Program-made: the position numbers and the translations under genes | The notes under the pieces: generated by a model | What the model saw: only the letters and a program-made list of their open reading frames with translations | Database searches by the model: none | Told to the model about the DNA's origin: nothing | Assembly (NCBI RefSeq): GCF_000311745.1 | Contig: NZ_HE978531.1 | Location: 878,540 to 942,539 of the forward strand | Direction of reading: 5' to 3' | Length of the DNA stretch: 64,000 nt | Source: Anaerococcus obesiensis ph10 | GTDB taxonomy: Bacteria > Bacillota > Clostridia > Tissierellales > Peptoniphilaceae | Part shown: in pieces, positions 35,797 to 45,080 of the stretch | Layout: every line of letters begins with the position of its first letter | Numbering within the stretch: position 1 is the first letter of the stretch

Positions 35797-36804
35797 TTAT
35801 TTTATTTTCAAGTATTCTTCCAAAGAAAGATCGTTCTCATACATAGATTTTGCATTTTCTACACCAACATATCTAAATTCCCAGCACCTTTCTTTTTTGC
35901 CAGTAATTTCTTCTTTTTCTTTGGTGTATCTTTGAATAAATCCATATTTATAAGAATTTTCCTTTAGCCACTTATATTCATTTGTATCTTTAAATTTATC
36001 TGAATATTTTGTTTGGTCAGTATAAAAATCAAAACTTGTTCCTGTTTGGTGGTCACTTGTATAAGGCAAATCAGCATCAGGATTATTTTGATCTACCAAT
36101 TTTTCTTCACTTTGTCCCATCCTAAAATCAGATGCAATTTTTATATCCAAGCCTTCTCTTTGCATATCAATAAGCATAGTATCAAAAGCTTTTTTGCTTG
36201 TAGAATCAACGCCAGGATTAAAATCTTTAGGCAAAGGATTTGATTCATTTACAAAAACAACTCCCTTCACTACACTAATATTTTCGCTATCTTTAAGCTT
36301 TCCAAGACCATATTTATTTACATAATAAAATTCATCATTAATTTTAATTTTTGAAAAAGAATTTTCTGTACCAAAATATTCTATGTATTGGTTATTATTA
36401 ATGCTTACATCAGTTTTTGTAAAATCGCTTGGTTCTTGGTAGCAATATTGACTTTTAAGAGATTTGACATAGGATTTCATAGTATCACTATATCCATCAT
36501 CATCAATTTTTTCCCCATCACTAATTACTACATTTTCAAAACCAATAGGAGTTGCTACTTGAGTTTTTGCATTTTTTAGTTCTTCTTTAAGCACTTCATT
36601 TTCTTGTTTTTTATTAGCTTGGGCATATCTGTTTTCTATTGGTTTTCTAATTTGAAAATCATCACTACTTTTTTTAAAATCTATATTCAAAGCTCCTGTT
36701 ATCAAAAGAGCACAAATTCCAACTTTTATTAAATTATTTCTTCTTTTTATTTTTCTTTCTTTTACCTTTTTACGTCTTAAATCTCTAATACTTTTGTTTG
36801 CCAT
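35797..36804 (-). CDS. VanY-like M15 peptidase with altered active site
   Basis: The 335-residue protein has a basic cytoplasmic start, one membrane helix (about 25-41), a linker, and a VanY/M15B-type D,D-carboxypeptidase domain: NESNPLPKDFNP near 186, SDFRMGQ near 225, SDHQTGTSFDF (zinc ligands H252 and D259) and CWEFRYVG near 307-314. In active enzymes the last motif is E-x-W-H-x-R-Y-V-G: the histidine is the third zinc ligand and the preceding glutamate is catalytic. Here they are Glu309 and Arg306, so normal activity is doubtful. A TGT TATAAT extended -10 lies about 130 bases upstream. It may be a wall-binding or regulatory homologue. Confidence 0.85.
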   Translation of the reverse strand: MANKSIRDLRRKKVKERKIKRRNNLIKVGICALLITGALNIDFKKSSDDFQIRKPIENRYAQANKKQENEVLKEELKNAKTQVATPIGFENVVISDGEKIDDDGYSDTMKSYVKSLKSQYCYQEPSDFTKTDVSINNNQYIEYFGTENSFSKIKINDEFYYVNKYGLGKLKDSENISVVKGVVFVNESNPLPKDFNPGVDSTSKKAFDTMLIDMQREGLDIKIASDFRMGQSEEKLVDQNNPDADLPYTSDHQTGTSFDFYTDQTKYSDKFKDTNEYKWLKENSYKYGFIQRYTKEKEEITGKKERCWEFRYVGVENAKSMYENDLSLEEYLKIK

Positions 36805-37124
36805 TTTTAGTTTTCTTCCTTAAATCTATTTCAATATAACTAAATTTACGTCTGTGGGATAGTTTGTAAAATCATATAAATGTATTTCAATCTATAATAA
36901 AAGACTTTACAAAACTTTTTAATATTTTCTTAACTCCATTATAACACAAGTATAAAAAAATATGTATAGTATAAATGATTTTTTTTGTAAAATATTAGAA
37001 AAAAATCGCTAAAAATTAATTTTTTTAATTTTAGCGATTTTTTTAATACATTTTTATAAAATTTTTTACTCTTTTTTAAAACCTTATAAGTTTTTATAAT
37101 AAATTTTTTAAGCTAATTAATTAA
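36805..37124. other. Intergenic region, 320 bases
   Basis: It contains the promoter of the VanY-like gene (a TATAAT with TG extension near 36918, minus strand) and a bidirectional terminator at 36999-37044. Nothing else is evident in the AT-rich remainder. Confidence 0.5.
36999..37044. terminator. Terminator after murI
   Basis: AAAAATCGCTAAAA and TTTTAGCGATTTTT form a strong stem with poly-A and poly-T flanks; it works in either direction and ends the ispE-murI unit. Confidence 0.88.
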
Positions 37125-37874
37125 CTATAAACTAGCTTTTTGGATTTTAATTTTTTCTCCCATTATTTTATTTGTCATTTTTTGAGAAATTTCATTTACA
37201 TCTGTCATATATATTTCTATATATTTTTTTTCGGTCTCATCAAATTTTATATTTTTTGCCAAAACCTTAGCAGGGTCAATAATATTTGCTTTGTAGTTTA
37301 AATTTTTAAAAATTTCATCTTCTACTATAGGATAGTGGGTACAACCTAAAACTATATTTTCAATTTTTTTCTCATTTGCAAGTTCTAAATAATCTTTTAA
37401 AGCCTTATCCACCTCATCTCCACTTACTATTCCTTTTTCTATAAGGGAAACAAGTAATGGACAAGCTTTTTCAAAAACTTTTTTATTAGAAATTTTTTCA
37501 ATTTTAATTTTATAAGTATGTTGTAAGCACGTTGCCTTTGTAGCCATAACAAAAATATCCCCTTCACATTCTAAGGATTTTTTTATTGCTTGGTCTGTAA
37601 TTGAAATAAATTTTTTATCAAATTCTTTTCTAAGATATTCTATTGCAACAGTAGAAATTGTATTACAAGCTATCACAAAAAAGTCAATATCTTTCTTTAA
37701 TAAAAATTTTACTATTTTTTTTGAAAGCTCAATTATTTCTTCATTTGACTTATCTCCATAAGGAACATTTTTATTATCTCCAAGGTAAAAATAATTTGCC
37801 TTGTGTTTTTTAGACAATTCTTTAAGAACAGTAAGTCCTCCAAGTCCTGAATCAAATACACCAATATTAGTCAT
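37125..37874 (-). CDS. murI: Glutamate racemase MurI
   Basis: The 249-residue enzyme makes D-glutamate for peptidoglycan. It has IGVFDSGLGGLTVLKEL at the N-terminus, YLGDNKNVPYG, and both catalytic cysteines in VIACNTIST (near 72) and VLGCTHYPI (near 180). It overlaps ispE by 8 bases; two essential biosynthetic enzymes are thus coupled. Confidence 0.96.
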   Translation of the reverse strand: MTNIGVFDSGLGGLTVLKELSKKHKANYFYLGDNKNVPYGDKSNEEIIELSKKIVKFLLKKDIDFFVIACNTISTVAIEYLRKEFDKKFISITDQAIKKSLECEGDIFVMATKATCLQHTYKIKIEKISNKKVFEKACPLLVSLIEKGIVSGDEVDKALKDYLELANEKKIENIVLGCTHYPIVEDEIFKNLNYKANIIDPAKVLAKNIKFDETEKKYIEIYMTDVNEISQKMTNKIMGEKIKIQKASL

Positions 37875-38709
37875 CTATTAAATTCACCCTTTCAACAAAT
37901 TTATAATCATTTTTTATTTCATTTAATGCATAATTGATTTTTTCTTCATCAAAAAATACAGCAAAAATACTTGCACCGCTACCACTAAGAAGTGCTTTGG
38001 CTGCCCCTAGATTTTCAAGTCTATTTTTTATTTTATAAAGATGAGGAAAATTTTCATATACCACATCTTCCATAACATTAGAAAAATATTTTACAATATT
38101 TTTATCAGAAGATTTTAATCCCTCAATTATTTTTTCAGTTTCAATATTTCCATAATCCTTTAATCTTTTATATACAAAATTTGAAGAAATACTTGTCCCA
38201 TCATTTACCAAAAGAATTTTCATATCTAAATTTATATCAAAAGGCGATAAAATTTCTCCAATACCTTGAGCCCTCGCAGATTTTTTCAAGAAAAAAAACG
38301 GAATATCAGCTCCTAAACTTTTCCCAATTTTAAAAATCTCATCATCACCCAAATTTAAATTCCAAAGCTCATTTAAAGCCAAAATCATTTCAGCACAATT
38401 TGTAGAACCACCAGCAAGCCCTGCAGCTATGGGAATATTTTTTTCCAAAAACACATCTACTCCACATGATTTAACTCTATCTTTTAATATAGCCCAAGCC
38501 TTGTAAATCAAATTATTTTCAATATTTTCCTTTGATAAAATTTGGCTATTTGTTTTAATTTTAATTTCATTAGTATTATTTTTTTCAATTTTTAATTTAT
38601 CAAACAAAGAAATCCTAGTCATAATAGTATCAATTTCATGATAACCGTCATCTCTTTTATACAAAGAATCTAAACTAAGATTAATTTTTCCATAGCATTT
38701 TCTTTCCAT
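37867..38709 (-). CDS. ispE: 4-diphosphocytidyl-2-C-methylerythritol kinase IspE
   Basis: The 280-residue GHMP kinase is the fourth enzyme of the MEP isoprenoid pathway. Motifs: the N-terminal CYGKINLSLDSLYKRDDGYHEIDTIM, the ATP-binding PIAAGLAGGSTNCAE, and motif 3 AKALLSGSGASIFAVF. GAGGTAATT precedes the ATG. First gene of the ispE-murI unit. Confidence 0.96.
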   Translation of the reverse strand: MERKCYGKINLSLDSLYKRDDGYHEIDTIMTRISLFDKLKIEKNNTNEIKIKTNSQILSKENIENNLIYKAWAILKDRVKSCGVDVFLEKNIPIAAGLAGGSTNCAEMILALNELWNLNLGDDEIFKIGKSLGADIPFFFLKKSARAQGIGEILSPFDINLDMKILLVNDGTSISSNFVYKRLKDYGNIETEKIIEGLKSSDKNIVKYFSNVMEDVVYENFPHLYKIKNRLENLGAAKALLSGSGASIFAVFFDEEKINYALNEIKNDYKFVERVNLIDD

Positions 38710-38780
38710 AATTACCTCACTACAATTATACCATAAGGAATTTGTTGAAAATAAAATTTAAAAATAAAAAATTTTAATCA

Positions 38781-38813
38781 AAAAATAGACCTTGCTTTCG
38801 CAAAGTCTATTTG
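38781..38813 (-). terminator. Terminator after hbd
   Basis: On the minus strand AAATAGACTTTGC, loop GAAA, GCAAGGTCTATTT is followed by T-rich sequence. Confidence 0.85.
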
Positions 38814-38824
38814 TAAATTTAAAT

Positions 38825-39667
38825 TTATTTAGAATAATCGTAGAATCCTTTACCAGTTTTTCTACCAAGATCTCCTGCTCTTACCATTTGTCTTAATAAT
38901 GGATTTGGACGATATTTGCTATCACCAAATTCATTGAATAATACTTCCATAATTGCAAGACATGTATCAAGTCCTATAAGGTCAGCTAATGCTAGAGGTC
39001 CCATTGGATGGTTTGCTCCAAGTTGCATTCCCTTATCAATATCTTCAACACTTGCAAGTCCATCATATAAAACTCCGATTCCTTCGTTAATCATTGGAAT
39101 TAAAAGTCTGTTTACAACAAATCCTGGACCTTCTTTTACTTCTATTGGTTGTTTTCCAAATTCTTCAGCAAGTTCAAATACTTTTTTGTTTGTTTCGTCG
39201 CTTGTGTGAAGTCCTCTGATAACTTCTACAAGTTTCATTACTGGAACTGGATTGAAGAAATGCATTCCTATTACATTTTCTGGTCTATTTGTTGATGCAG
39301 CTATGTCAGTAATAGAAAGTGAAGATGTATTTGAAGCAAGAATTGCTCCTTCTTTAACTACTTCATCTAATTCTTTGAAAATTTCTTTTTTAAGTTTTGG
39401 ATTTTCTGTTGCAGCTTCTATAACTATATCACAATAAGCTAAGTCTTTTACTTCTGTTGTGTAGGAAATGTTTTTGATTGCTTTTTCTTTAGCATCTTCT
39501 TCCATTCTTCCCTTAGAAACTTGTTTAGCATAATCTTTTTCAATTCTAGCTTTTGCATTTTCTAAGAATTCATCTTTAATATCTCTTACTACTACTTCGT
39601 GGAATTTTGCAGCAACTTCTACAATTCCTCCACCCATAATTCCTGATCCAATTACACCAATTTTCAT
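38825..39667 (-). CDS. hbd: 3-hydroxybutyryl-CoA dehydrogenase
   Basis: The 280-residue enzyme reduces acetoacetyl-CoA to 3-hydroxybutyryl-CoA. The Rossmann motif is [18 protein letters not shown], the catalytic His is in [18 protein letters not shown], and the C-terminal domain has [15 protein letters not shown] and [25 protein letters not shown] precedes the ATG. It is monocistronic here, with its own promoter and a Rex-like site, next to the CoA-transferase and bcd-etfBA units of the same pathway. Confidence 0.96.
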   Translation of the reverse strand: MKIGVIGSGIMGGGIVEVAAKFHEVVVRDIKDEFLENAKARIEKDYAKQVSKGRMEEDAKEKAIKNISYTTEVKDLAYCDIVIEAATENPKLKKEIFKELDEVVKEGAILASNTSSLSITDIAASTNRPENVIGMHFFNPVPVMKLVEVIRGLHTSDETNKKVFELAEEFGKQPIEVKEGPGFVVNRLLIPMINEGIGVLYDGLASVEDIDKGMQLGANHPMGPLALADLIGLDTCLAIMEVLFNEFGDSKYRPNPLLRQMVRAGDLGRKTGKGFYDYSK

Positions 39668-39705
39668 ATTTACTCCTTTGTGTGTTTTAAAAAAGTTTCG
39701 TTTGT

Positions 39706-39723
39706 TTGTTAAATTAATAACTT
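39706..39723. promoter_or_regulatory. Rex-like operator at hbd
   Basis: TTGTTAA, four bases, ATAAC: one perfect Rex half-site (TTGTTAA) and one partial. It lies just downstream of the expected transcription start of hbd. The bcd promoter has a similar site. Confidence 0.4.
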
Positions 39724-39731
39724 ATACATAT

Positions 39732-39760
39732 ATTATAACATTGTTTTCCCGTTTTATCAA
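39732..39760 (-). promoter_or_regulatory. Promoter of hbd
   Basis: On the minus strand TTGATA (39755-39760) and TATAAT (39732-39737) are 17 bases apart, about 65 bases before the ATG. Confidence 0.75.
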
Positions 39761-39781
39761 GAAATATTGACTTTTTTTTAA

Positions 39782-41119
39782 CTATTTATTAGATTTTCTC
39801 CAAATTCTCATTTTTTCAGCTTCTTTTATCAAATCATCTCTAAATTCTGGGTGAGCAATTGAAATCAATTTCTCAGTTCTTTCCCACAATGATTGTCCTT
39901 TAAGATTAACCATTCCAAATTCTGTTGCAACAAAATGAGTATTTGCTCTACAACCTGTTGGTTGTGTTCCTTCAATTAATCTTGGAACTATATTTGAATG
40001 TCTTACTCCTTTTTTATCAACTCTTGATGAGTGTAGGGTTACAAAAGATTTTCCACCTTTTGAATTATAAGCACCAAGCATAAAATCTAAAGCTCCACCT
40101 GAACCTGAAATGTGTTTTATTCCAGAACTTTCTGCAGAAACTGTACCATTCAAATCAACTTCAAGGGCTGAATTTATTGACATGAAATTATCTAAAGCAG
40201 AAATTTGTTCAATACCATTACAATAATCTACTGGTGCTGCACAAAGTTCTTCATTATTATCTATAAAATCATATAATTCCTTGCTTCCAGCTGCAAAAGC
40301 ATAAACTTGTCTTCCCCTATCAATGCTTTTCTTTTTACCTGTAATTTTTCCAGCCTTTGATAATTCAACAAAAGAATCTACATACATTTCTGTATGAACG
40401 CCCAGGTCTTTTAAATCAGAATTTGCAATTTCTTTTCCGATTGCTGTAGGAAGTCCACCAATTCCAATTTGAAGACATGCCCCATCAACTAATTCTTCTA
40501 CTACAAATTTTGCAACTTCCTTATCTAAATCGCTTGGTTGTGCTTTTCCTAAAGCTATCATTTCAGGATTTGATCCTTCAATAATATAATCAACTTCTTT
40601 AATATGAACACAATTTTCATATCCACCAAGTCCTCTTGGTACATTTTTGTTCACTTCAATTATTACTATATCCGAATTTTCGATTGCAGCATAAAGATGT
40701 GATGCTGAAGCTCCGAAGTTAAAAAATCCGTGCTCATCCATTGGAGTTGCTTGAGTTACAAAAATATTTGGTTTTTTTATTGATGTTCTGTAATATTTTG
40801 GAAGCTCTGAATATTTTAATGGTGAATAAAATGCTCTTCCTTCTCCTGCTAATTTTCTTATAGGTCCTAATGAATGCCAAGAGTTATAAACAAAATGTTC
40901 ATTTGTTGGATCAGCATCAAATATTTTGAATTTTTCAAGCTCCACTCCACCCCTGACAACGATGTCATTAAGATTAGTAATTTCTTTTGCCAAAGCTTCG
41001 TCAAAATCATGTGGTGAAACTATTCCCCATGAATAATCTACATAATCGCCGTCCTTTACAAGTTTTGCAGCATCCTCTGCACTTATTAGTTTTTCCTTAT
41101 AAAGCTTACTATAGTCCAT
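39782..41119 (-). CDS. Butyryl-CoA:acetate-type CoA-transferase
   Basis: The 445-residue protein belongs to the acetyl-CoA hydrolase/transferase family (butyryl-CoA:acetate or 4-hydroxybutyrate CoA-transferase). Recognisable segments are QATPMDEHGFFNFG, LQIGIGGLPTAIG, GVHTEMYVDSFVEL, and the active-site region with the catalytic Glu near NGTVSAESSG and GSGGALDFMLGAYNSKGGKSF. It would release butyrate while conserving CoA. The ATG at 41119 has GGAGGAT upstream, inside an alternative start codon region at 41131. A terminator separates it from etfA. Confidence 0.88.
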   Translation of the reverse strand: MDYSKLYKEKLISAEDAAKLVKDGDYVDYSWGIVSPHDFDEALAKEITNLNDIVVRGGVELEKFKIFDADPTNEHFVYNSWHSLGPIRKLAGEGRAFYSPLKYSELPKYYRTSIKKPNIFVTQATPMDEHGFFNFGASASHLYAAIENSDIVIIEVNKNVPRGLGGYENCVHIKEVDYIIEGSNPEMIALGKAQPSDLDKEVAKFVVEELVDGACLQIGIGGLPTAIGKEIANSDLKDLGVHTEMYVDSFVELSKAGKITGKKKSIDRGRQVYAFAAGSKELYDFIDNNEELCAAPVDYCNGIEQISALDNFMSINSALEVDLNGTVSAESSGIKHISGSGGALDFMLGAYNSKGGKSFVTLHSSRVDKKGVRHSNIVPRLIEGTQPTGCRANTHFVATEFGMVNLKGQSLWERTEKLISIAHPEFRDDLIKEAEKMRIWRKSNK

Positions 41120-41183
41120 ATCATCCTCCATTTGCTTTTATATTTTAAAATATAGAAAAATTTATCTTATCTTTAATAAAAAT

Positions 41184-41209
41184 TAAGGATGAGAGTAATC
41201 TCATCCTTA
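41184..41209 (-). terminator. Terminator between etfA and the CoA-transferase gene
   Basis: AAGGATGAGA, loop TTAC, TCTCATCCTT on the minus strand is followed by T-rich sequence, about 55 bases after the etfA stop. Confidence 0.85.
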
Positions 41210-41263
41210 AAATCAATTTGAGATACTAATAATGATATACCCAAATTTATAAATTTAATTTAA

Positions 41264-42268
41264 TTATTTTCCTTTTTTCTTATTGATTGCTTCAGTAAGT
41301 TTTGGTACTACTTCAAATAAGTCCCCAACTATACCATAATCAGCTCTTCCAAATATTGGAGCATCTGGATCTTTGTTTATAGCTATAACTTTATCAGCAG
41401 CATTTATACCTGCCAAGTGTTGAATAGCTCCAGAAATTCCTACAGCTATATAAACTCTTGGTCCTACAGTTTTTCCTGATTGTCCTACTTGGTGAGAGTG
41501 TGAAATCCAACCAGCATCTACAGCCGCACGGCTTGATCCAACAGTTCCGTCAAGTGCATCAGCTAAATCTTTTATTAATGCAAAGTTTTTAGGATCTCCA
41601 AGTCCACGTCCACCAGAAACTATAAATTCAGCTCCAACTAAATCAACTTCATCTCCTTCATCTCTTGGAATGAAATCTAAAATTTTTGTTCTAGCTTCAC
41701 CTTCAAATTTGATGTCTTCATCAATTATTTCGATATCATCTTTTGCACCAATAGCTTCTTTTGAAAATACTCCTGGTCTTACAGTTCCCATTTGTGGTCT
41801 GTGATCTGGGCAAAGAATCATTGCCATTAAGTTTCCACCAAATGCAGGTCTTGTCCATCTAACTTCTTTTTTCTCAGCGTCAATATCAAGTTCTGTACAA
41901 TCTGCTGTAAGTCCTGTGTGAAGTCTTGCTGAAACTCTTGGGCCTAAATCTCTTCCTTGATTTGTTGCACCTATCAAAATTATATTTGGACTATATTTTT
42001 TAACTAATTGGTCTATTGCATCTGCATAAACTTCTGTATTATATTCTTTGTAAATTTCATTATCAACTGTGATAATTCCATCTACGCCGTATTCTTTTAC
42101 TTCTTCTTTAGCTTTATCAACATTTGATCCGATAATTATAGCGTAAAGTTTTTCATCAATAGCATCAGCCATTCTTCTTCCTGGATTCATTAGTTCAAGT
42201 CCAACATTTACAGCTGATCCATCTTCTTTTGTTTCTACAATTACCCAAAGATTTTTATTTTCACTCAT
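41264..42268 (-). CDS. etfA: Electron transfer flavoprotein alpha subunit EtfA
   Basis: The 334-residue subunit has the N-terminal ETF domain and the C-terminal FAD-binding domain: VSGGRGLGDPKNF, GSSRAAVDAGWISHSHQVGQSGKTV, YIAVGISGAIQHLAGI, and DPDAPIFGRADYGIVGDLFEVVP. With EtfB and Bcd it forms the electron-bifurcating complex that couples crotonyl-CoA reduction to ferredoxin reduction in butyrate formers. No extra ferredoxin domain is present. AGGAGGATAT precedes the ATG. Confidence 0.96.
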   Translation of the reverse strand: MSENKNLWVIVETKEDGSAVNVGLELMNPGRRMADAIDEKLYAIIIGSNVDKAKEEVKEYGVDGIITVDNEIYKEYNTEVYADAIDQLVKKYSPNIILIGATNQGRDLGPRVSARLHTGLTADCTELDIDAEKKEVRWTRPAFGGNLMAMILCPDHRPQMGTVRPGVFSKEAIGAKDDIEIIDEDIKFEGEARTKILDFIPRDEGDEVDLVGAEFIVSGGRGLGDPKNFALIKDLADALDGTVGSSRAAVDAGWISHSHQVGQSGKTVGPRVYIAVGISGAIQHLAGINAADKVIAINKDPDAPIFGRADYGIVGDLFEVVPKLTEAINKKKGK

Positions 42269-42278
42269 CTATATCCTC

Positions 42279-43091
42279 CTAAATAAGTTTCTCATCAGAA
42301 AGAGCATTTATTAACTTATCTACAGAAACGCTAGCATCTTCATCGTTGTAGATTTCTCCAGATTTCTTATGTTCAGGTGTATAAGATTTTTTAACTCTTG
42401 TTGGTGAACCTTTAAGTCCTATTGCTGTTTCGTCAATATTTTCTTTTAGTTCTTCAAAAGTAATTTGTTCGATTGTAGCTTTTTTAGCTTTCATTTTATT
42501 TTTGATTTTTGGATATCTTAATTCTTCATCGCCATATTTTGTAAATGTTATAAGAGCTGGAAGTTTTGCTTGAATATTTAAAGCTCCTCCTTCAACTTCT
42601 TTAAGAACTTTGATTCCCTCATCATTTAATTCTGCTGTATAAGCATAAGTTACTTGTGGTAAATCTAAGTGTTCAGCAATTTCTGGTCCTACTTGTGCTG
42701 TATCTCCATCTATAGCTTGAAGACCACAGAAAATCATATCATAATCTCCTTCTCTTTTAGCTACTTCTTTTATAGCTTCTGAGATTATATAACTTGTTGC
42801 AAGTGTATCAGAACCACCAAATTTTCTATCAGTAACCAAGTAAGCTTTGTCAGCTCCTACTGCCAAAGTATCTCTAAGCATAGATTCAGCTTGAGGTGGT
42901 CCCATAGAAATAACTGTGATTTTTACATTTTCTGGATCATTATCTTTTATTCTTAAAGCTTGTTCAAGGGCAAAAGCATCATAAGTATTTAAGATACTAG
43001 GAACTCCCTTTCTAATAAGAGTATTAGTTTCAGGATCTATTTTGATTTCATTAGTATCTGGAACTTGCTTTGCACATACAAAAATATTCAT
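42279..43091 (-). CDS. etfB: Electron transfer flavoprotein beta subunit EtfB
   Basis: The 270-residue subunit has MNIFVCAKQVPDTNEIKID, DAFALEQALRI, VGADKAYLVTDRKFGGSDTLATSYII, and the GLQAIDGDTAQVGPEIAEHL loop that binds the bifurcating flavin in the B subunit. AGGAGGAAT precedes the ATG. Middle gene of bcd-etfB-etfA. Confidence 0.96.
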   Translation of the reverse strand: MNIFVCAKQVPDTNEIKIDPETNTLIRKGVPSILNTYDAFALEQALRIKDNDPENVKITVISMGPPQAESMLRDTLAVGADKAYLVTDRKFGGSDTLATSYIISEAIKEVAKREGDYDMIFCGLQAIDGDTAQVGPEIAEHLDLPQVTYAYTAELNDEGIKVLKEVEGGALNIQAKLPALITFTKYGDEELRYPKIKNKMKAKKATIEQITFEELKENIDETAIGLKGSPTRVKKSYTPEHKKSGEIYNDEDASVSVDKLINALSDEKLI

Positions 43092-43121
43092 TTATTCCTC
43101 CTAAATTTATCTTCTTAATTA

Positions 43122-44258
43122 TTATCTTAAAAGAGCTCCTGATACAACCATTAACATTACTTCTGAAGTACCTTCATAAATTTCTGTAATTTTTGCATCT
43201 CTCATCATTCTTTCAACGTCATATTCTTTGATATATCCATATCCACCAAGAATTTGAACTGCTCTATCAGCAACGAATGATGCTGTTCTAGAAGCTTTTA
43301 ATTTTGCCATAGCTGCTGCTACTGAGTAATTTTCTCCAGCATCTTTTAAGCTTGCTGCCTTATAAACTAAATTTCTAGCAGCTTCAATTTCTATAGCCAT
43401 TTCAGCTAATTTAAATTGTGTATTTTGGAATTTAGCTAAAGGACGTCCAAATTGTTCTCTTTCTTTAGAATATTGAACAGCTTTTTCTAAAGCGCCTTCT
43501 GCAATACCAAGAGCTTGAGCTGCAATTCCAATTCTTCCACCATCAAGAGTTGCCATAGCAATCTTAAATCCTTTACCTTCTTCTCCAAGTAAATTTTCTT
43601 TTGGTATTCTACAATCTTGGAAAATTAATTCCATAGTTGATGAACCATTGATTCCCATTTTGTTTTCAAGTGTACCAAAATCAAATCCTTTAGTTCCTTT
43701 TTCAACTATGAATGCAGAAATTCCGTGATTTCCTTTTGACTTATCTGTCATGGCAAATACTACATAAATATCAGCATATCCACCATTTGTTATAAAGATT
43801 TTTGTACCATTAAGTACATATTCATCTCCATCAAGTTTAGCTGTTGTTTGTTGACCTGAAGCATCAGTTCCTGCATTTGGTTCTGTAAGTCCAAAAGCAC
43901 CTAATTTTTCTCCACTTGCAAGTGGTGTTAGATATTTTTTCTTTTGTTCATCATTACCAAATTTATTGATACAATCAGCTGATAATGATGTGTGAGCTGA
44001 TAAAATTACACCTGTTGATGCACAATATTTTGAAAGCTCTTCAACTGCAAGTACGTATGTAAGTGTGTCAGCACCTTGACCGCCAAATTCTTCATCAAAT
44101 GGAATTCCAAAGAAACCTAATTCTTGCATTTTTGCAACTGTTTCTTCTGGGAACATATGTTCTTCATCTACTTTTTGAGCTAATGGTTTAACTTCACTTT
44201 CTGCAAAGCCGTGGAACATCTCTCTCATTTCTTCATAATCTTCTGATAATTTATACAT
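43122..44258 (-). CDS. bcd: Butyryl-CoA dehydrogenase
   Basis: The 378-residue acyl-CoA dehydrogenase reduces crotonyl-CoA to butyryl-CoA together with EtfAB. Motifs: GFTEPNAGTDAS-type FAD segment (seen as FGLTEPNAGTDASGQ), FITNGGYADIYVVFA, and the catalytic Glu in IYEGTSEV near the C-terminus. The ATG at 44258 has AGGAGAAAAT upstream; the frame extends to 44282 without a better site. First gene of bcd-etfB-etfA; two promoters and a Rex-like site lie upstream. Confidence 0.95.
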   Translation of the reverse strand: MYKLSEDYEEMREMFHGFAESEVKPLAQKVDEEHMFPEETVAKMQELGFFGIPFDEEFGGQGADTLTYVLAVEELSKYCASTGVILSAHTSLSADCINKFGNDEQKKKYLTPLASGEKLGAFGLTEPNAGTDASGQQTTAKLDGDEYVLNGTKIFITNGGYADIYVVFAMTDKSKGNHGISAFIVEKGTKGFDFGTLENKMGINGSSTMELIFQDCRIPKENLLGEEGKGFKIAMATLDGGRIGIAAQALGIAEGALEKAVQYSKEREQFGRPLAKFQNTQFKLAEMAIEIEAARNLVYKAASLKDAGENYSVAAAMAKLKASRTASFVADRAVQILGGYGYIKEYDVERMMRDAKITEIYEGTSEVMLMVVSGALLR

Positions 44259-44334
44259 ATTTTCTCCTAAATAATTTTCCATATTTATTATTTTTAAATT
44301 TAAAAATAATATTAAGAAACACTTTTTATCACTT

Positions 44335-44352
44335 ATGTTATTATATTAACAA
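44335..44352. promoter_or_regulatory. Rex-like operator at bcd
   Basis: On the minus strand TTGTTAATATAATAACAT, compared with the Rex consensus TTGTTAA-N4-TTAACAA: first half perfect, second half 5 of 7. It overlaps the -10 box of the bcd promoter. Confidence 0.5.
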
Positions 44353-44371
44353 TCGGAACTAGACTTGTCAA
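44343..44371 (-). promoter_or_regulatory. Proximal promoter of bcd-etfBA
   Basis: On the minus strand consensus TTGACA (44366-44371) and TAATAT (44343-44348) are 17 bases apart, about 85 bases before the start codon. Confidence 0.75.
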
Positions 44372-44640
44372 GCTTTTTAGCCAATTTTTTATCAAGCTTT
44401 TAGCTTTAAGTCTTAAATTTTTTTGGAAAATTTTTTCTAGCTTTATCCTTTTATTATATAAATTAAAATTCTATCACTTTATCATTTTATATAATTTAAA
44501 ATTCTAAAATTCAAAACAAAAAATAAAACTTAGTCTATTATTATATGGAATTTAAAATTTATTTAAATATTTTTGCTAAATTTTATTTCTTTTATAATAT
44601 AGTAAAAAGATTTCCCAAAAAAACATTTACCTACATTATA

Positions 44641-44668
44641 ATAATATCACAATCAGTCTATCTGTCAA
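44641..44668 (-). promoter_or_regulatory. Possible distal promoter towards bcd
   Basis: TTGACA (44663-44668) and TATTAT (44641-44646), 16 bases apart on the minus strand. A transcript would have a leader of about 380 bases. Confidence 0.4.
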
Positions 44669-45043
44669 ATCTTTATCAATATATTTACAAATTTTAACTA
44701 TATATTTTATTTTATAAATCAGTTTTTAAATTTTAAGAATGAAAAATATTTTTTATGCTTAAATTTAAGATAAAAAAAATTTCATTTAATCCGAATCTAT
44801 TTTGTTTATTATTAAAAAGCTAATATATTTAGATATCTTGATTTTAAAAATTTTCAAATTTAAAAATCAAAATTTTTCAATTTCTATTTTTATTTTAGTC
44901 GATTTCTTATTTGCTCTTAGAAAATTTAATTTTTTGATTTTTTAAGAACTTTAAAATAATTTCTAATTTTAAATTATAAATTTATTTGTTATTGATATTT
45001 ATATTTAATTAAAGGAAAACTTTTCTATTCGATTTTTTCATGT

Positions 45044-45080
45044 TATAATTGATACATAATTAACTAAGTTACTTAGTTAA
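45044..45080 (+). promoter_or_regulatory. -10 box and perfect 21-bp palindromic operator
   Basis: TATAAT lies at 45044-45049 with a poor -35 box. At 45060-45080 TTAACTAAGT, one central T, and its exact reverse complement form a perfect 21-bp palindrome, placed from about +4 to +24. This is the position of a repressor that blocks early elongation. The regulator (GntR or MarR type?) is not encoded here. Confidence 0.7.
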
